From the NCBI GenBank assembly GCA_965661115.1, contig CBFICO010000013.1, positions 1-37,599 on the forward strand: 37,599 nucleotides of DNA. The letters run 5' to 3'. The notes below the pieces were generated by a model, which saw only the letters and a list, made by a program, of their open reading frames with translations, searched no databases and was not told where the DNA came from. Source of the stretch: UBA6770 sp965661115. GTDB taxonomy: Bacteria > Bacteroidota > Bacteroidia > Flavobacteriales_G > Salibacteraceae. Positions 23,133 through 31,293 of this stretch are shown piece by piece. Each line of letters opens with the position of its first letter. Within the stretch, counting starts at the first letter, position 1. A program made the position numbers and the translations under genes.

Positions 23133-23172
23133 ATTTGAGCGCGTAAAAGTACAATATTTTAACGGCTCAAAT
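23133..23172 (-). promoter_or_regulatory. Candidate promoter and flanking operator of the fur-like gene
   Basis: On the minus strand, TTTG (23171-23168) and TACTTTTA (23151-23144) resemble the -33 and -7 elements with a 16-base spacer, one mismatch from TAnnTTTG. Transcription would start near 23138, a leader of about 14 bases. The perfect inverted repeat ATTTGAGC (23133-23140) and GCTCAAAT (23165-23172) covers the -33 element and the start site. The arms do not resemble the classical GATAAT Fur box. Confidence 0.4.
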
Positions 23173-23210
23173 CGCTATAGACCACTCACCTGTATTGACT
23201 TTTTAACAGG

Positions 23211-25418
23211 TTATGAAAGCACATCATCCCGCGTAACCTTATGCACGCCGTTTACCCGTTTAATCTCGCGGATTAAATCGTTGAGGTGGTCAATATCGGT
23301 GACATAAGCGTTAATCTTCCCTTCAAAATAACCGTCAAGCGATTCAAAGTGGATAGAGCGCATATTGATATTGAGGTTCTGGCTAATTTTCATGGTGATT
23401 TCATTTACCATCCCTTTAGAGTCAATTCCAGTAATAGTAATACCTGATAGGAAGGCTAAGGCTTGTTGGTTGGTCCATTTGGCTTCTATAACTCTAAAGT
23501 GTTTGTGACTTTGAATATCTACCGCATTAGGGCAGTTAACTCGGTGGATTTCAATCTCGTTGTTTTCGCCAATAAAACCAAATACTTTTTCGCCAGGAAT
23601 AGGGGTACAACAATGTGCTAATCTATACTCAACTTGTGTATCGGTTTCACCTGGATTGTTCAATTCTGCTTTGCCGCCAACGTTGGTAAGAATGGTGTTT
23701 CTCTTTTTGGTGAAATTGTTTCGGATTAGCCCTTTTTCTACCTTTAGTTTCTTAAGCTTTTTAAGGTTTAAGCGTTTGCTTTTTACTTGGTAAAACAGTT
23801 CTTCTAAATCTGGGAGATTGTAGAAATATGCCACCTTATACATATTTTCTTTTACGGGTTTAATACCGTACTCGCGCAGTTCTTTTTTGAGCAGGGTTTG
23901 ACCCAATCCAGATAGTTTTTTCTTCTCACTTTTTAAGAAGGATTTTATCTTGGATTTTGCCTTGGCAGTTTTTACAAACTTGAGCCATTCCTCCGCGGGG
24001 TGTACTTTACGAGAGGTGATAATTTCAATTTGATCGCCAGACTGCAACTGAGCACTCAACGGAACTAGTCGATTGTTCACTTTTGCCCCAATACAAGTAT
24101 CGCCTACGTCTGAGTGAATTTCATAGGCAAAATCGACTGGAGTACTACTTGCTGGAAGTGTGATAGCTTCTCCTCTTGGAGAAAAAACAATGATTTCCTT
24201 TTCAAAAAGGTTGAGTCTAAAATCGTTTAAGAAATCCTCAGAATGTACTTCTTGATTTTCTATAGATTCTCGAATTCTACCAATCCATTGATCAATAATA
24301 TGTTCTTCTTCTTGCCCTTTATATTTCCAATGGGCGGCGTAGCCGTTCTCAGAAATATCGTCCATGCGTTCACTTCTAATTTGCACTTCAACCCATTTTC
24401 CAGTAGGCGACATTACGGTAATGTGCAAACTTTCGTAGCCATTTGCCTTAGGGGTTGATATCCAGTCTCTTAGTCGGTCTGGATTTGGACGATAAAAGTC
24501 GGTAACGATAGAGTAGGTTTTCCAAATATCGGCCTTTTCATTGTCCTGGTTTGCGTCGATAATAATACGAACGGCAAGAATATCATACACCTCTTCAAAA
24601 GGGATGTTTTGCTTGCGTATTTTCTGAAAAATAGAGTGTATGGACTTGGTTCTACCTACAATGCGGTATTTCAATCCAGCTTTTTCAAGACCTCGTTTTA
24701 CGGGTAAGGTAAAGTGATTTAAAAAGCGCGTTCTAACGGCTTTCGATTTCTTGAGTTTTTCTTGAATCTCATTAAAAATGTTGGGTTCAAGGTATTTTAA
24801 ACTCAAGTCCTCCATTTCGGATTTTATATGGTACAAACCTAAACGGTGGGCAAGTGGAGCATATAAAAACATGGTTTCGGAAGCAATTTTGCGAGATTTA
24901 TTTTCCCGCATAGAACCCAAGGTACGCATGTTGTGCAGACGGTCGGCGAGTTTTATTAAAATCACTCGTACGTCTTGCGAAAGAGTAAGAATTAACTTCT
25001 TAAAGTTTTCTGCTTGTAGATTGGTATTATGATCAAAAATCTCAGAGATTTTCGTGAGACCGTCAATTATGGTCGCTACTTTTTTGCCAAACAAATCATC
25101 CATGTCCTGTATGGTCATGTTGGAGTCTTCTACTACATCGTGGAGTAGTGCGCAGACAATTCCAGTAGTATCAACCCCTATCTCTTCTTTGGCAATTTTA
25201 GCTACGGCGAGCGGGTGAAAAATATAGAGTTCACCAGATTTTCGTCTTACTCCAGAATGAGCTTCCAGTGCAACTTCAAAAGCCTTGCGAATTTCTTCGG
25301 TGTCCTCTTCAGTTACCTCATAGTTCGTGGATTTTAAGAGATGTCTGTATTCGCGCAAAATGGCACTTTTCTCCCTGCGCTCCAGCTCCTCCCAATAGTC
25401 GTGCTCAGACCAATCCAT
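23211..25418 (-). CDS. RelA/SpoT family bifunctional (p)ppGpp synthetase/hydrolase
   Basis: A 735-residue protein with the full long-RSH order: hydrolase HD domain, synthetase, TGS, zinc-finger-like and ACT. HD ligands are present (FHP His68; HDVVED with His93, Asp94, Glu97, Asp98), as is the conserved IKLADRLHNMRTL. The synthetase has EVYDILAVRIIID near residue 276, then NGYESLHITV and EVQIRSERMDD. The TGS domain starts near 405 (IIVFSPRGEAITLPASSTPVDFAY, given in part). A CCTPIPGE block follows near 600, and the ACT domain covers the last 75 residues. It makes and degrades the alarmone that slows growth under starvation. Both active sites look intact, so it is more like SpoT/Rel than hydrolase-dead RelA. 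It begins 15 bases after fahA and is followed by fur. Confidence 0.96.
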   Translation of the reverse strand: MDWSEHDYWEELERREKSAILREYRHLLKSTNYEVTEEDTEEIRKAFEVALEAHSGVRRKSGELYIFHPLAVAKIAKEEIGVDTTGIVCALLHDVVEDSNMTIQDMDDLFGKKVATIIDGLTKISEIFDHNTNLQAENFKKLILTLSQDVRVILIKLADRLHNMRTLGSMRENKSRKIASETMFLYAPLAHRLGLYHIKSEMEDLSLKYLEPNIFNEIQEKLKKSKAVRTRFLNHFTLPVKRGLEKAGLKYRIVGRTKSIHSIFQKIRKQNIPFEEVYDILAVRIIIDANQDNEKADIWKTYSIVTDFYRPNPDRLRDWISTPKANGYESLHITVMSPTGKWVEVQIRSERMDDISENGYAAHWKYKGQEEEHIIDQWIGRIRESIENQEVHSEDFLNDFRLNLFEKEIIVFSPRGEAITLPASSTPVDFAYEIHSDVGDTCIGAKVNNRLVPLSAQLQSGDQIEIITSRKVHPAEEWLKFVKTAKAKSKIKSFLKSEKKKLSGLGQTLLKKELREYGIKPVKENMYKVAYFYNLPDLEELFYQVKSKRLNLKKLKKLKVEKGLIRNNFTKKRNTILTNVGGKAELNNPGETDTQVEYRLAHCCTPIPGEKVFGFIGENNEIEIHRVNCPNAVDIQSHKHFRVIEAKWTNQQALAFLSGITITGIDSKGMVNEITMKISQNLNINMRSIHFESLDGYFEGKINAYVTDIDHLNDLIREIKRVNGVHKVTRDDVLS

Positions 25419-25433
25419 ATTCTAATTTACAGC

Positions 25434-26705
25434 TTATTTGGCGGGCAAGATTTTAGTTCTAACCTCCCCAAAACCAATTCTTAAGGATTCATTTTGACAG
25501 TACCCTTTTTCTATAACCGTATCGCCATCTAACAAGAATTTACGTTCTGAACCGTCACTGAGTTTTAGTGGTTTTGTACCTCGCCAAGAGAGCTCGAGCA
25601 TAGAGCCATAGGAATCCTCTGTTGGACCAGAAATTGTTCCAGAACCCATTAAATCGCCACATTTGATATTACAGCCATTTACACTATGGTGTGCAAGTTG
25701 CTGACTTTGATTCCAATACATGTATTTGTAATTGGTGGTGCATACTTTATTTTCTTCTCCACCTTCTGGTTGAATGTACATTTCTAGTTTGATGTCGAAA
25801 CTTTTCTTACCTGTAAATTGAAGATAATCTAAAGGTTTTGGATCTTGTGAAGGTGTTTCGCAACGGAAAGGTTCTAAGGCATCCATGGTAACAATCCATG
25901 GAGACATACTTGAAGCGAAATTTTTAGCTAAAAATGGTCCAAGTGGGACATATTCCCATTTTTGAATATCGCGCGCACTCCAATCGTTAAACAAGCACAT
26001 TCCAAACATGTAATCTTCCGCTTCATCAACAGCAATAGAATCGCCTAGCGCTTTTCCTTCATAGGTTATAAAAGCCATTTCTAACTCAAAATCTAATAGC
26101 TTGCAAGGGCCAAAAACTGGAGGATCGGTGTCGTTTGGTTTTTGTTGTCCTTTTGGGCGGTGAATGGCCTCTTCTGTGGTAATTATTGAACTTGCTCTTC
26201 CGTGATAACCTACAGGAATATGCAACCAGTTTGGCAATAGCGCATTGTTGGGGTCACGGAACATAGTTCCCACGTTTGTTGCATGTTCTTTAGAAGAGTA
26301 AAAATCGGTGTAGTCGCCAATTTTTACTGGTAAATGCATGGTAGCATCTTTCTGAGCTACAATGGCATTTTTTTCCAAGCCTTTAATTCCCTTAATTTCC
26401 GTATTGCTGTTACGAAGTAATTGAGAAACACGATTTCTTACAGCAGTGGTGCTCGATTTTCCTAGTTGCATTAATGGGTTTAATACCTCTTGGTCAAAAA
26501 CGTTTTCAGCTATTCCTGCCTCTTTAAAGAAACCAGCTTTTGCAAGTTCATTTAGGTCCAGTATTTCCTCTCCAATTGCTACACCAACTCTTTTGCTTTT
26601 TGACTTGGTTGAAAATATACCAAAAGGTAAATTTTGGATCGGAAAATCAGAGTTTTCGGGTACTTGAACCCAGCTTTTTAGTGATGGATTATTTGCTTCT
26701 ATCAT
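25434..26705 (-). CDS. fahA: Fumarylacetoacetase
   Basis: A 423-residue enzyme that hydrolyses fumarylacetoacetate to fumarate and acetoacetate, the last step of tyrosine/homogentisate breakdown. The length and the N-terminal SH3-like domain match the eukaryotic-type FAH. Active-site residues are visible: IGDYTDFYSSKEHATNVG (metal Asp and catalytic His), DFELEMAF (two Glu), FNDWSARDIQKWEYVPLGPF and LAKNFASSMSPW (Asp and Lys). GSGTISGPTEDSYGSMLEL near the end is also family-typical. It lies between glyA and the RelA/SpoT gene with 15-base gaps on both sides, so the three are probably one transcript. No other homogentisate-pathway gene is in the window. Confidence 0.97.
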   Translation of the reverse strand: MIEANNPSLKSWVQVPENSDFPIQNLPFGIFSTKSKSKRVGVAIGEEILDLNELAKAGFFKEAGIAENVFDQEVLNPLMQLGKSSTTAVRNRVSQLLRNSNTEIKGIKGLEKNAIVAQKDATMHLPVKIGDYTDFYSSKEHATNVGTMFRDPNNALLPNWLHIPVGYHGRASSIITTEEAIHRPKGQQKPNDTDPPVFGPCKLLDFELEMAFITYEGKALGDSIAVDEAEDYMFGMCLFNDWSARDIQKWEYVPLGPFLAKNFASSMSPWIVTMDALEPFRCETPSQDPKPLDYLQFTGKKSFDIKLEMYIQPEGGEENKVCTTNYKYMYWNQSQQLAHHSVNGCNIKCGDLMGSGTISGPTEDSYGSMLELSWRGTKPLKLSDGSERKFLLDGDTVIEKGYCQNESLRIGFGEVRTKILPAK

Positions 26706-26720
26706 TAGTATGTGCTTCTG

Positions 26721-28019
26721 TTAAACAGTTTCTTGTTTTGCGTAATTAACTTTTGGGAATAAGGAATACCCATTCATCCATTTATTAATGTCTTTTTTAA
26801 TCTCCTTTTGAAGTTCCTCATTATTTGGTTGTTTCACAATTTGATCGATATAATCCACCACCCGAGCCATATCGGACTCAATTAAACCTCTTGACGTGAT
26901 GGCAGGAGTTCCTACTCTTATACCCGAGGTTACAAATGGGCTTTGAGTGTCAAATGGCACCATGTTTTTATTAACAGTAATATCTGCTTTTACCAAAGCA
27001 TTTTCGGCGTCTTTACCAGTAACATTTTTATTCCTTAAATCAATAAGCATGCAATGATTGCTTGTGCCGCCACTAATTAAATCGTACCCTCTTTTTACAA
27101 ATTCATTTGCCATAACGCTGGCATTTTTGGTTACCTGTACGGTATAATCCATGTAATCATCAGTTAACGCTTCACCAAAGGCGATTGCTTTTGAGGCAAT
27201 TACATGTTCAAGCGGGCCACCTTGAGTTCCAGGAAATACTCCAGAATCTAGAAGAGAGCTAAACGAACGCAAATTACCTTTTGGCGTTTTTAGCCCAAAC
27301 GGATTATCGAAATTTTCACCAATCATTATTACACCGCCTCTTGGACCTCTTAGTGTCTTATGAGTAGTAGATGTAACTACATGACAATGTTTGATTGGGT
27401 CGTTGAGCAAACCTTTTGCTATTAAGCCTGCAGGATGCGAAATATCCGCTAATAAAATCGCTCCAACAGCATCTGCTATTGCTCTAAAACGTTCAAAATC
27501 CCAATCTCTAGAATATGCCGAAGCACCCGCGATAATCATTTTCGGTTTTACTTCTTTAGCCGTTGCTTCAACCGTGTCCATGTTGATTACACCCGTTTCT
27601 TTTTCAACTCCGTAGAAGTGTGCTTTGTAGGTTTTTCCAGAGAAGTTTACAGGAGATCCGTGGGTTAGATGTCCGCCGTGAGATAAATCGAAACCTAAGA
27701 TGGCGTCTCCAGGTTTTAGACAAGCTAACATTACAGCAGCGTTTGCTTGTGCACCTGAATGAGGCTGAACATTACACCATTCGGCATTGAAAAGCGTTTT
27801 TAGACGTTCGCGAGCAATGTCTTCAATTTGATCTACCACCTCGCAACCGCCGTAATATCTTTTTCCAGGAAGTCCTTCGGCATATTTATTTGTTGCTACC
27901 GATCCCATAGCTTTCATAACCTGTTTTGAAACAAAGTTTTCTGAGGCAATTAGCTCTAGGCCACTTTTTTGACGATGTTTTTCTTCTTTAAGGAGCGAAA
28001 AAATTTGATTGTCTTTCAT
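26721..28019 (-). CDS. glyA: Serine hydroxymethyltransferase
   Basis: A 432-residue PLP enzyme that interconverts serine and glycine and feeds one-carbon units to tetrahydrofolate. The PLP lysine is Lys221 in VVTSTTHKTLRGPRGG. SGLELIASENFVS (from residue 19), NKYAEGLPGKRYYGG and QPHSGAQANAAV complete the family signature. It is the first gene of the minus-strand run glyA-fahA-RelA/SpoT. The 255-base spacer to the divergent flippase gene contains a half-copy of the dispersed repeat. On the minus strand TAATTTCG just before the start is one mismatch from the -7 consensus, but it is very close to the ATG and I do not call it. Confidence 0.98.
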   Translation of the reverse strand: MKDNQIFSLLKEEKHRQKSGLELIASENFVSKQVMKAMGSVATNKYAEGLPGKRYYGGCEVVDQIEDIARERLKTLFNAEWCNVQPHSGAQANAAVMLACLKPGDAILGFDLSHGGHLTHGSPVNFSGKTYKAHFYGVEKETGVINMDTVEATAKEVKPKMIIAGASAYSRDWDFERFRAIADAVGAILLADISHPAGLIAKGLLNDPIKHCHVVTSTTHKTLRGPRGGVIMIGENFDNPFGLKTPKGNLRSFSSLLDSGVFPGTQGGPLEHVIASKAIAFGEALTDDYMDYTVQVTKNASVMANEFVKRGYDLISGGTSNHCMLIDLRNKNVTGKDAENALVKADITVNKNMVPFDTQSPFVTSGIRVGTPAITSRGLIESDMARVVDYIDQIVKQPNNEELQKEIKKDINKWMNGYSLFPKVNYAKQETV

Positions 28020-28159
28020 ACTTCCGAAATTAGATTTTTACAATAATGCAATGTACGTGCGAAGTAAAAACATTACTTTGATTTTAACTATGATATTATT
28101 ACATAATTAAGCTAAGAAATGCAGAATAGTGTAGAATTTACTTTTCAATTTAATCGTGG

Positions 28160-28186
28160 CGTCATTCTCAGCTTGACTGGGAATCT
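28160..28186. repeat. Partial copy (one arm) of the dispersed inverted-repeat family, copy C
   Basis: CGTCATTCTCAG and CTGGGAATCT form an 8-bp hairpin with one G-U pair around a 5-base loop (28164-28184). This matches the left arm of the element at 19287, but no facing right arm is seen before the flippase gene. A reverse frame through it reads FPVKLRMT, again a spurious-ORF signature of such repeats. Confidence 0.6.
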
Positions 28187-28274
28187 AAAATTGAATGAGG
28201 ATACTCGTTTACGCGAACATAGTAGTTCATTTGAATTGCTCTTGGTTTTAAGTGTTTTAGGATAAAAGTTTAAA

Positions 28275-29561
28275 ATGTCTTCAAAGTTAATAGCTAAGTT
28301 TTTATCTGCCTCCTTGCTTATTGCCGGAATTGGCATTCTAGCGCGCGTTTTTGGCTTGTTAAAAGAGCTTGCTATTGCCGATGCTTTTGGACTTTCAGAA
28401 TCCTTAGACCAATATTACCTAGCGGTGATGGTTCCAATGTTTTTGGTGACGGTTTTAACCAACCCTTTAGCCTCTTCCTTTATACCTAGATACAACGTCT
28501 TAAAAAAAGAAGACGCAACCCGTGCTACGCGCTTTTACAACAGTGTTTTTTCTGTGCTATTTATTGTTCTTTGTGCTTTTAGTTGCTTGTTTTTGTTGGG
28601 TTTTCTTCTGATGGAGGATAAGTTTATGGTATTCTCTAAACAGCTATTTTTAAGCGGTTTATTGTTGGGTTTGTTGGTTTTAATTCAAGGGATGTCCAAT
28701 CATTTTTTAGCGATTCTAGAGCACAAAAAGCAGTTTGTTTACACAGCTTTGGGAGGTGTTTTTTCTTCTACGTTCATCATTCTGTTGATTTACTTGGTGC
28801 CTTCAATTTCTATTATTTTGTACGGGTTAGTGTTGGGCTCTTTGGTGTTTACACTAATGCTTTTTGGTGTGCTTCAAAATGATAATTCTACTCGATTGAG
28901 TTTCAACTTTGAAGCAATAGACCTAACCTTTAAAAAAGAGTACGCCTTTTTGTTTTTGGGTAGTTTGTTTATGGGTTCTACTTTTTTGGTAGATCAACTC
29001 ATGGCGGAAGCTTTAGGTGCTGAATCTGTTTCTGCCCTAAATTACGGATTCAGGTTAATCAGTTTATTCACCGGGTTAGCCACGCTGGCTATAGGAAAAG
29101 TTGCATTACCGTATTTCTCGAACTTAAAAGTGGAGCAAGATTTTAAATCTATAAATGAGCTGCTGCAAAGAATTTTATTGTTGGTTTTTGTTGGCCCAGC
29201 TGCAGTCATTTTGGGAATCTGGTTTTATGGAGAGTGGTTTGTGAGTTTGGTTTTGGAACGTGGAGCTTTTAACGCCGATGACACCAACAAGGTTCAGGAG
29301 CTGCTGCTTTACTATTCTTTTCAATTACCATTTTATGTAGGTGGAGTGGTTTTGGTGCGATTAGTTTCTGTATTTCAGCAGAATAAAAGGGTATTGATGA
29401 TTTCTGGATCCAATATGGTGTTAAATGTTGCGCTTAATTATTGGTTGATTCAAGTAATGGGATTAGCTGGTATTGCTTTATCTACTTCTTTGGTTTATTT
29501 CTGTTCTTTTGTACTGCTTTGGCTAACGGTTCGGAAAGCGTTGGCCACCAAACTGAACTAA
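28275..29561 (+). CDS. MurJ/MviN-like lipid-linked glycan flippase
   Basis: A 428-residue polytopic protein of the MATE/MOP superfamily, shorter than typical MurJ (about 510), with about twelve hydrophobic segments. The N-terminus has the MurJ-type pattern ISR-like GILARVFGLLKELAIADAFGLSESLDQYYLA, with VTNPLASSFIPRYN in the next loop. These proteins move lipid-linked sugar precursors across the inner membrane. Because it heads a polysaccharide locus, it may flip a repeat unit for export and not lipid II. A second flippase of Wzx type lies at 33225-34502. Its stop overlaps the next start (TAATG at 29559-29563), so translation is probably coupled. Confidence 0.85.
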   Translation: MSSKLIAKFLSASLLIAGIGILARVFGLLKELAIADAFGLSESLDQYYLAVMVPMFLVTVLTNPLASSFIPRYNVLKKEDATRATRFYNSVFSVLFIVLCAFSCLFLLGFLLMEDKFMVFSKQLFLSGLLLGLLVLIQGMSNHFLAILEHKKQFVYTALGGVFSSTFIILLIYLVPSISIILYGLVLGSLVFTLMLFGVLQNDNSTRLSFNFEAIDLTFKKEYAFLFLGSLFMGSTFLVDQLMAEALGAESVSALNYGFRLISLFTGLATLAIGKVALPYFSNLKVEQDFKSINELLQRILLLVFVGPAAVILGIWFYGEWFVSLVLERGAFNADDTNKVQELLLYYSFQLPFYVGGVVLVRLVSVFQQNKRVLMISGSNMVLNVALNYWLIQVMGLAGIALSTSLVYFCSFVLLWLTVRKALATKLN

Positions 29562-30238
29562 TGAAGGAAAATCAGGACAAGATTTGGGAGTTTTATCAGA
29601 ATCAAGCCTCGCATTCGTTTGAAGGGAGCGATGCTAGAATGAAGTTCTTGGTTTCCAAAATCGAAAAAGGAGCTAAATGCCTAAACATTGGTGTAGGTGC
29701 TGGGAATTTTGAACGATTTGCAATACAAAAGGGAATTGATGTACACAGTCTGGATCCTTCCGAAAACTCAATTCAGAAGCTCAAAAAAATCCTTGGAGGA
29801 AAAGCTCAGGTAGGATATAGCCAGGATATTCCACATACAGACAAATCGTTTGATGTGGTGGTGATGTCAGAAGTATTGGAGCATTTGAACGATGACGTTT
29901 TAGCACAGACCAGTCTTGAAGTGAAACGAGTTTTGAAAAATGCTGGAAAATTTATTGGCACTGTTCCGAGCAACGAAAAGTTGGAAGACAATATTGTGGT
30001 AAGTCCTTCTGATGGACACGTTTTTCACCGATGGGGACATTTGCAAAGTTTTAGTGCCGAAAGAATGAAAAAAGTCTTGTCTGGTTCGTTTTCTTCTGTT
30101 TCTGTAACCGAAAAGAAATTTGTGAATTGGAAAACACTAAACTGGAAAGGCAAGCTGATTATGGGAACCCACGTTCTGGCCAAAAAAGCGGGATTATCCG
30201 GAAGTAAACGCAATCTGTTTTTTGAAGCGAAGGTCTAA
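29561..30238 (+). CDS. Class I SAM-dependent methyltransferase
   Basis: A 225-residue Rossmann-fold methyltransferase. The frame extends upstream into the flippase gene, but the ATG at 29561, overlapping the flippase TAA by one base, gives a protein that starts just before the conserved region. Motif I is LNIGVGAGNF (41-50) with an acidic residue at the end of the next strand (SLDPSENS, Asp65). FDVVVMSEVLEHLNDDV (about 98-113) is the motif II/III region of methyltransf_11/12 enzymes. HVFHRWGHLQSFSAERM follows. The substrate is probably a sugar or lipid-linked glycan, given the neighbours. The next gene again starts inside its stop codon (TAATG). Confidence 0.88.
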   Translation: MKENQDKIWEFYQNQASHSFEGSDARMKFLVSKIEKGAKCLNIGVGAGNFERFAIQKGIDVHSLDPSENSIQKLKKILGGKAQVGYSQDIPHTDKSFDVVVMSEVLEHLNDDVLAQTSLEVKRVLKNAGKFIGTVPSNEKLEDNIVVSPSDGHVFHRWGHLQSFSAERMKKVLSGSFSSVSVTEKKFVNWKTLNWKGKLIMGTHVLAKKAGLSGSKRNLFFEAKV

Positions 30239-31293
30239 TGAAAATCTGTTTTGTAATTTCTTCATTAACCGGAGGAGGAGCCGCTCGCGTAGTTTCAATT
30301 TTAGCCAGTTGGCTTTCCGATAAGCATCAGATTAACATCATAACCTTAGATAAAAATCCAAGTTTTTACCCTATAAATGAAAGTGTAGAAATTATTCCGC
30401 TCGATTTAAACGATAATAAAAAGGGTATTGGAAATGCTGCGGTAAGAAATAGAAAGCGAGTTTTAGCTTTAAGAGCACAATTCAAGCATTATAAACCAGA
30501 TTTTCTAATTTCATTTATCACAGAAACCAATGTGTTGTGTTTACTAGCAAATAAAGGCCTAAACTTAAAGTTGATAATATCGGAGCGAAGCGACCCCAAC
30601 AGAAAGGATTTAAGCAGATTTTGGGGTTTATTGCGGTCAATGACCTACTCAAAAGCACATGCAATTGTTTGCCAAACCAAAAGAGTTATGGATGCCGTTG
30701 ATTATAGAATAGCTAAGTCGGAAGTAATTCCGAATCCCATTGAGGTAAAAGAAATTGAGCTCAATAAAGAGCAGATTATTTTGTTTGCCGGTCGTTTCCA
30801 TAAAGCCAAAGGAGTTGATTATCTTCCAAAGATTTTAGAACGGTTGGAAACACCACATTGGAAAGTTTTAATTGCCGGTGATGGTGTTTTGAGACCTCAC
30901 ATAGAAAGTGAAGTGAAGCAATTAAATTTACCCTTTGAAGTTCAATTTTTAGGTCAGGTAAAAGAGATTGAATCGTTGTACAAAAAAGCGGCAATATTCA
31001 TTTTACCAAGCAGAAGAGAAGGTTTTCCGAATAGTTTATTAGAGGCAATGCACTTTGAATGTGCTCCTGTCGCATTCGATTGTAATTATGGACCTGCAGA
31101 GCTAATAGCGAACGGTGAAAATGGTTTTTTAGTAACATCAGGAGATGTGAATCAGTTGTCGGAAAAGATTAATGAATTGGTTGTTTCGGAGTCAGATAGA
31201 GTGTTATTTGGCGAAAAAGCTAGACAAAAGTCGTTGGAATATTCAACTGAACAGATAGGTCAAAAATGGTTGAATTTAATTGAGCAGTTGTAA
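30238..31293 (+). CDS. GT4 family glycosyltransferase
   Basis: A 351-residue GT-B fold enzyme that builds glycan chains from nucleotide sugars on the cytoplasmic side of the membrane. The N-terminal domain opens with the donor/acceptor loop SLTGGGAARVVS (residues 9-20). The C-terminal domain has LFAGRFHKAKGVDYL, the strand VLIAGDG, and the EX7E motif EGFPNSLLE (about 261-269), which binds the nucleotide sugar. It fits GT4, and many neighbours in such loci add hexoses or N-acetylhexosamines, but the specificity is unknown. The gene overlaps both neighbours by TAATG. Confidence 0.93.
   Translation: MKICFVISSLTGGGAARVVSILASWLSDKHQINIITLDKNPSFYPINESVEIIPLDLNDNKKGIGNAAVRNRKRVLALRAQFKHYKPDFLISFITETNVLCLLANKGLNLKLIISERSDPNRKDLSRFWGLLRSMTYSKAHAIVCQTKRVMDAVDYRIAKSEVIPNPIEVKEIELNKEQIILFAGRFHKAKGVDYLPKILERLETPHWKVLIAGDGVLRPHIESEVKQLNLPFEVQFLGQVKEIESLYKKAAIFILPSRREGFPNSLLEAMHFECAPVAFDCNYGPAELIANGENGFLVTSGDVNQLSEKINELVVSESDRVLFGEKARQKSLEYSTEQIGQKWLNLIEQL

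Noticed and set aside
28145..28336. 63-residue minus-strand ORF upstream of the flippase gene
   Set aside because: It overlaps the flippase start and reads through repeat C (FPVKLRMT), so it is probably not a gene.
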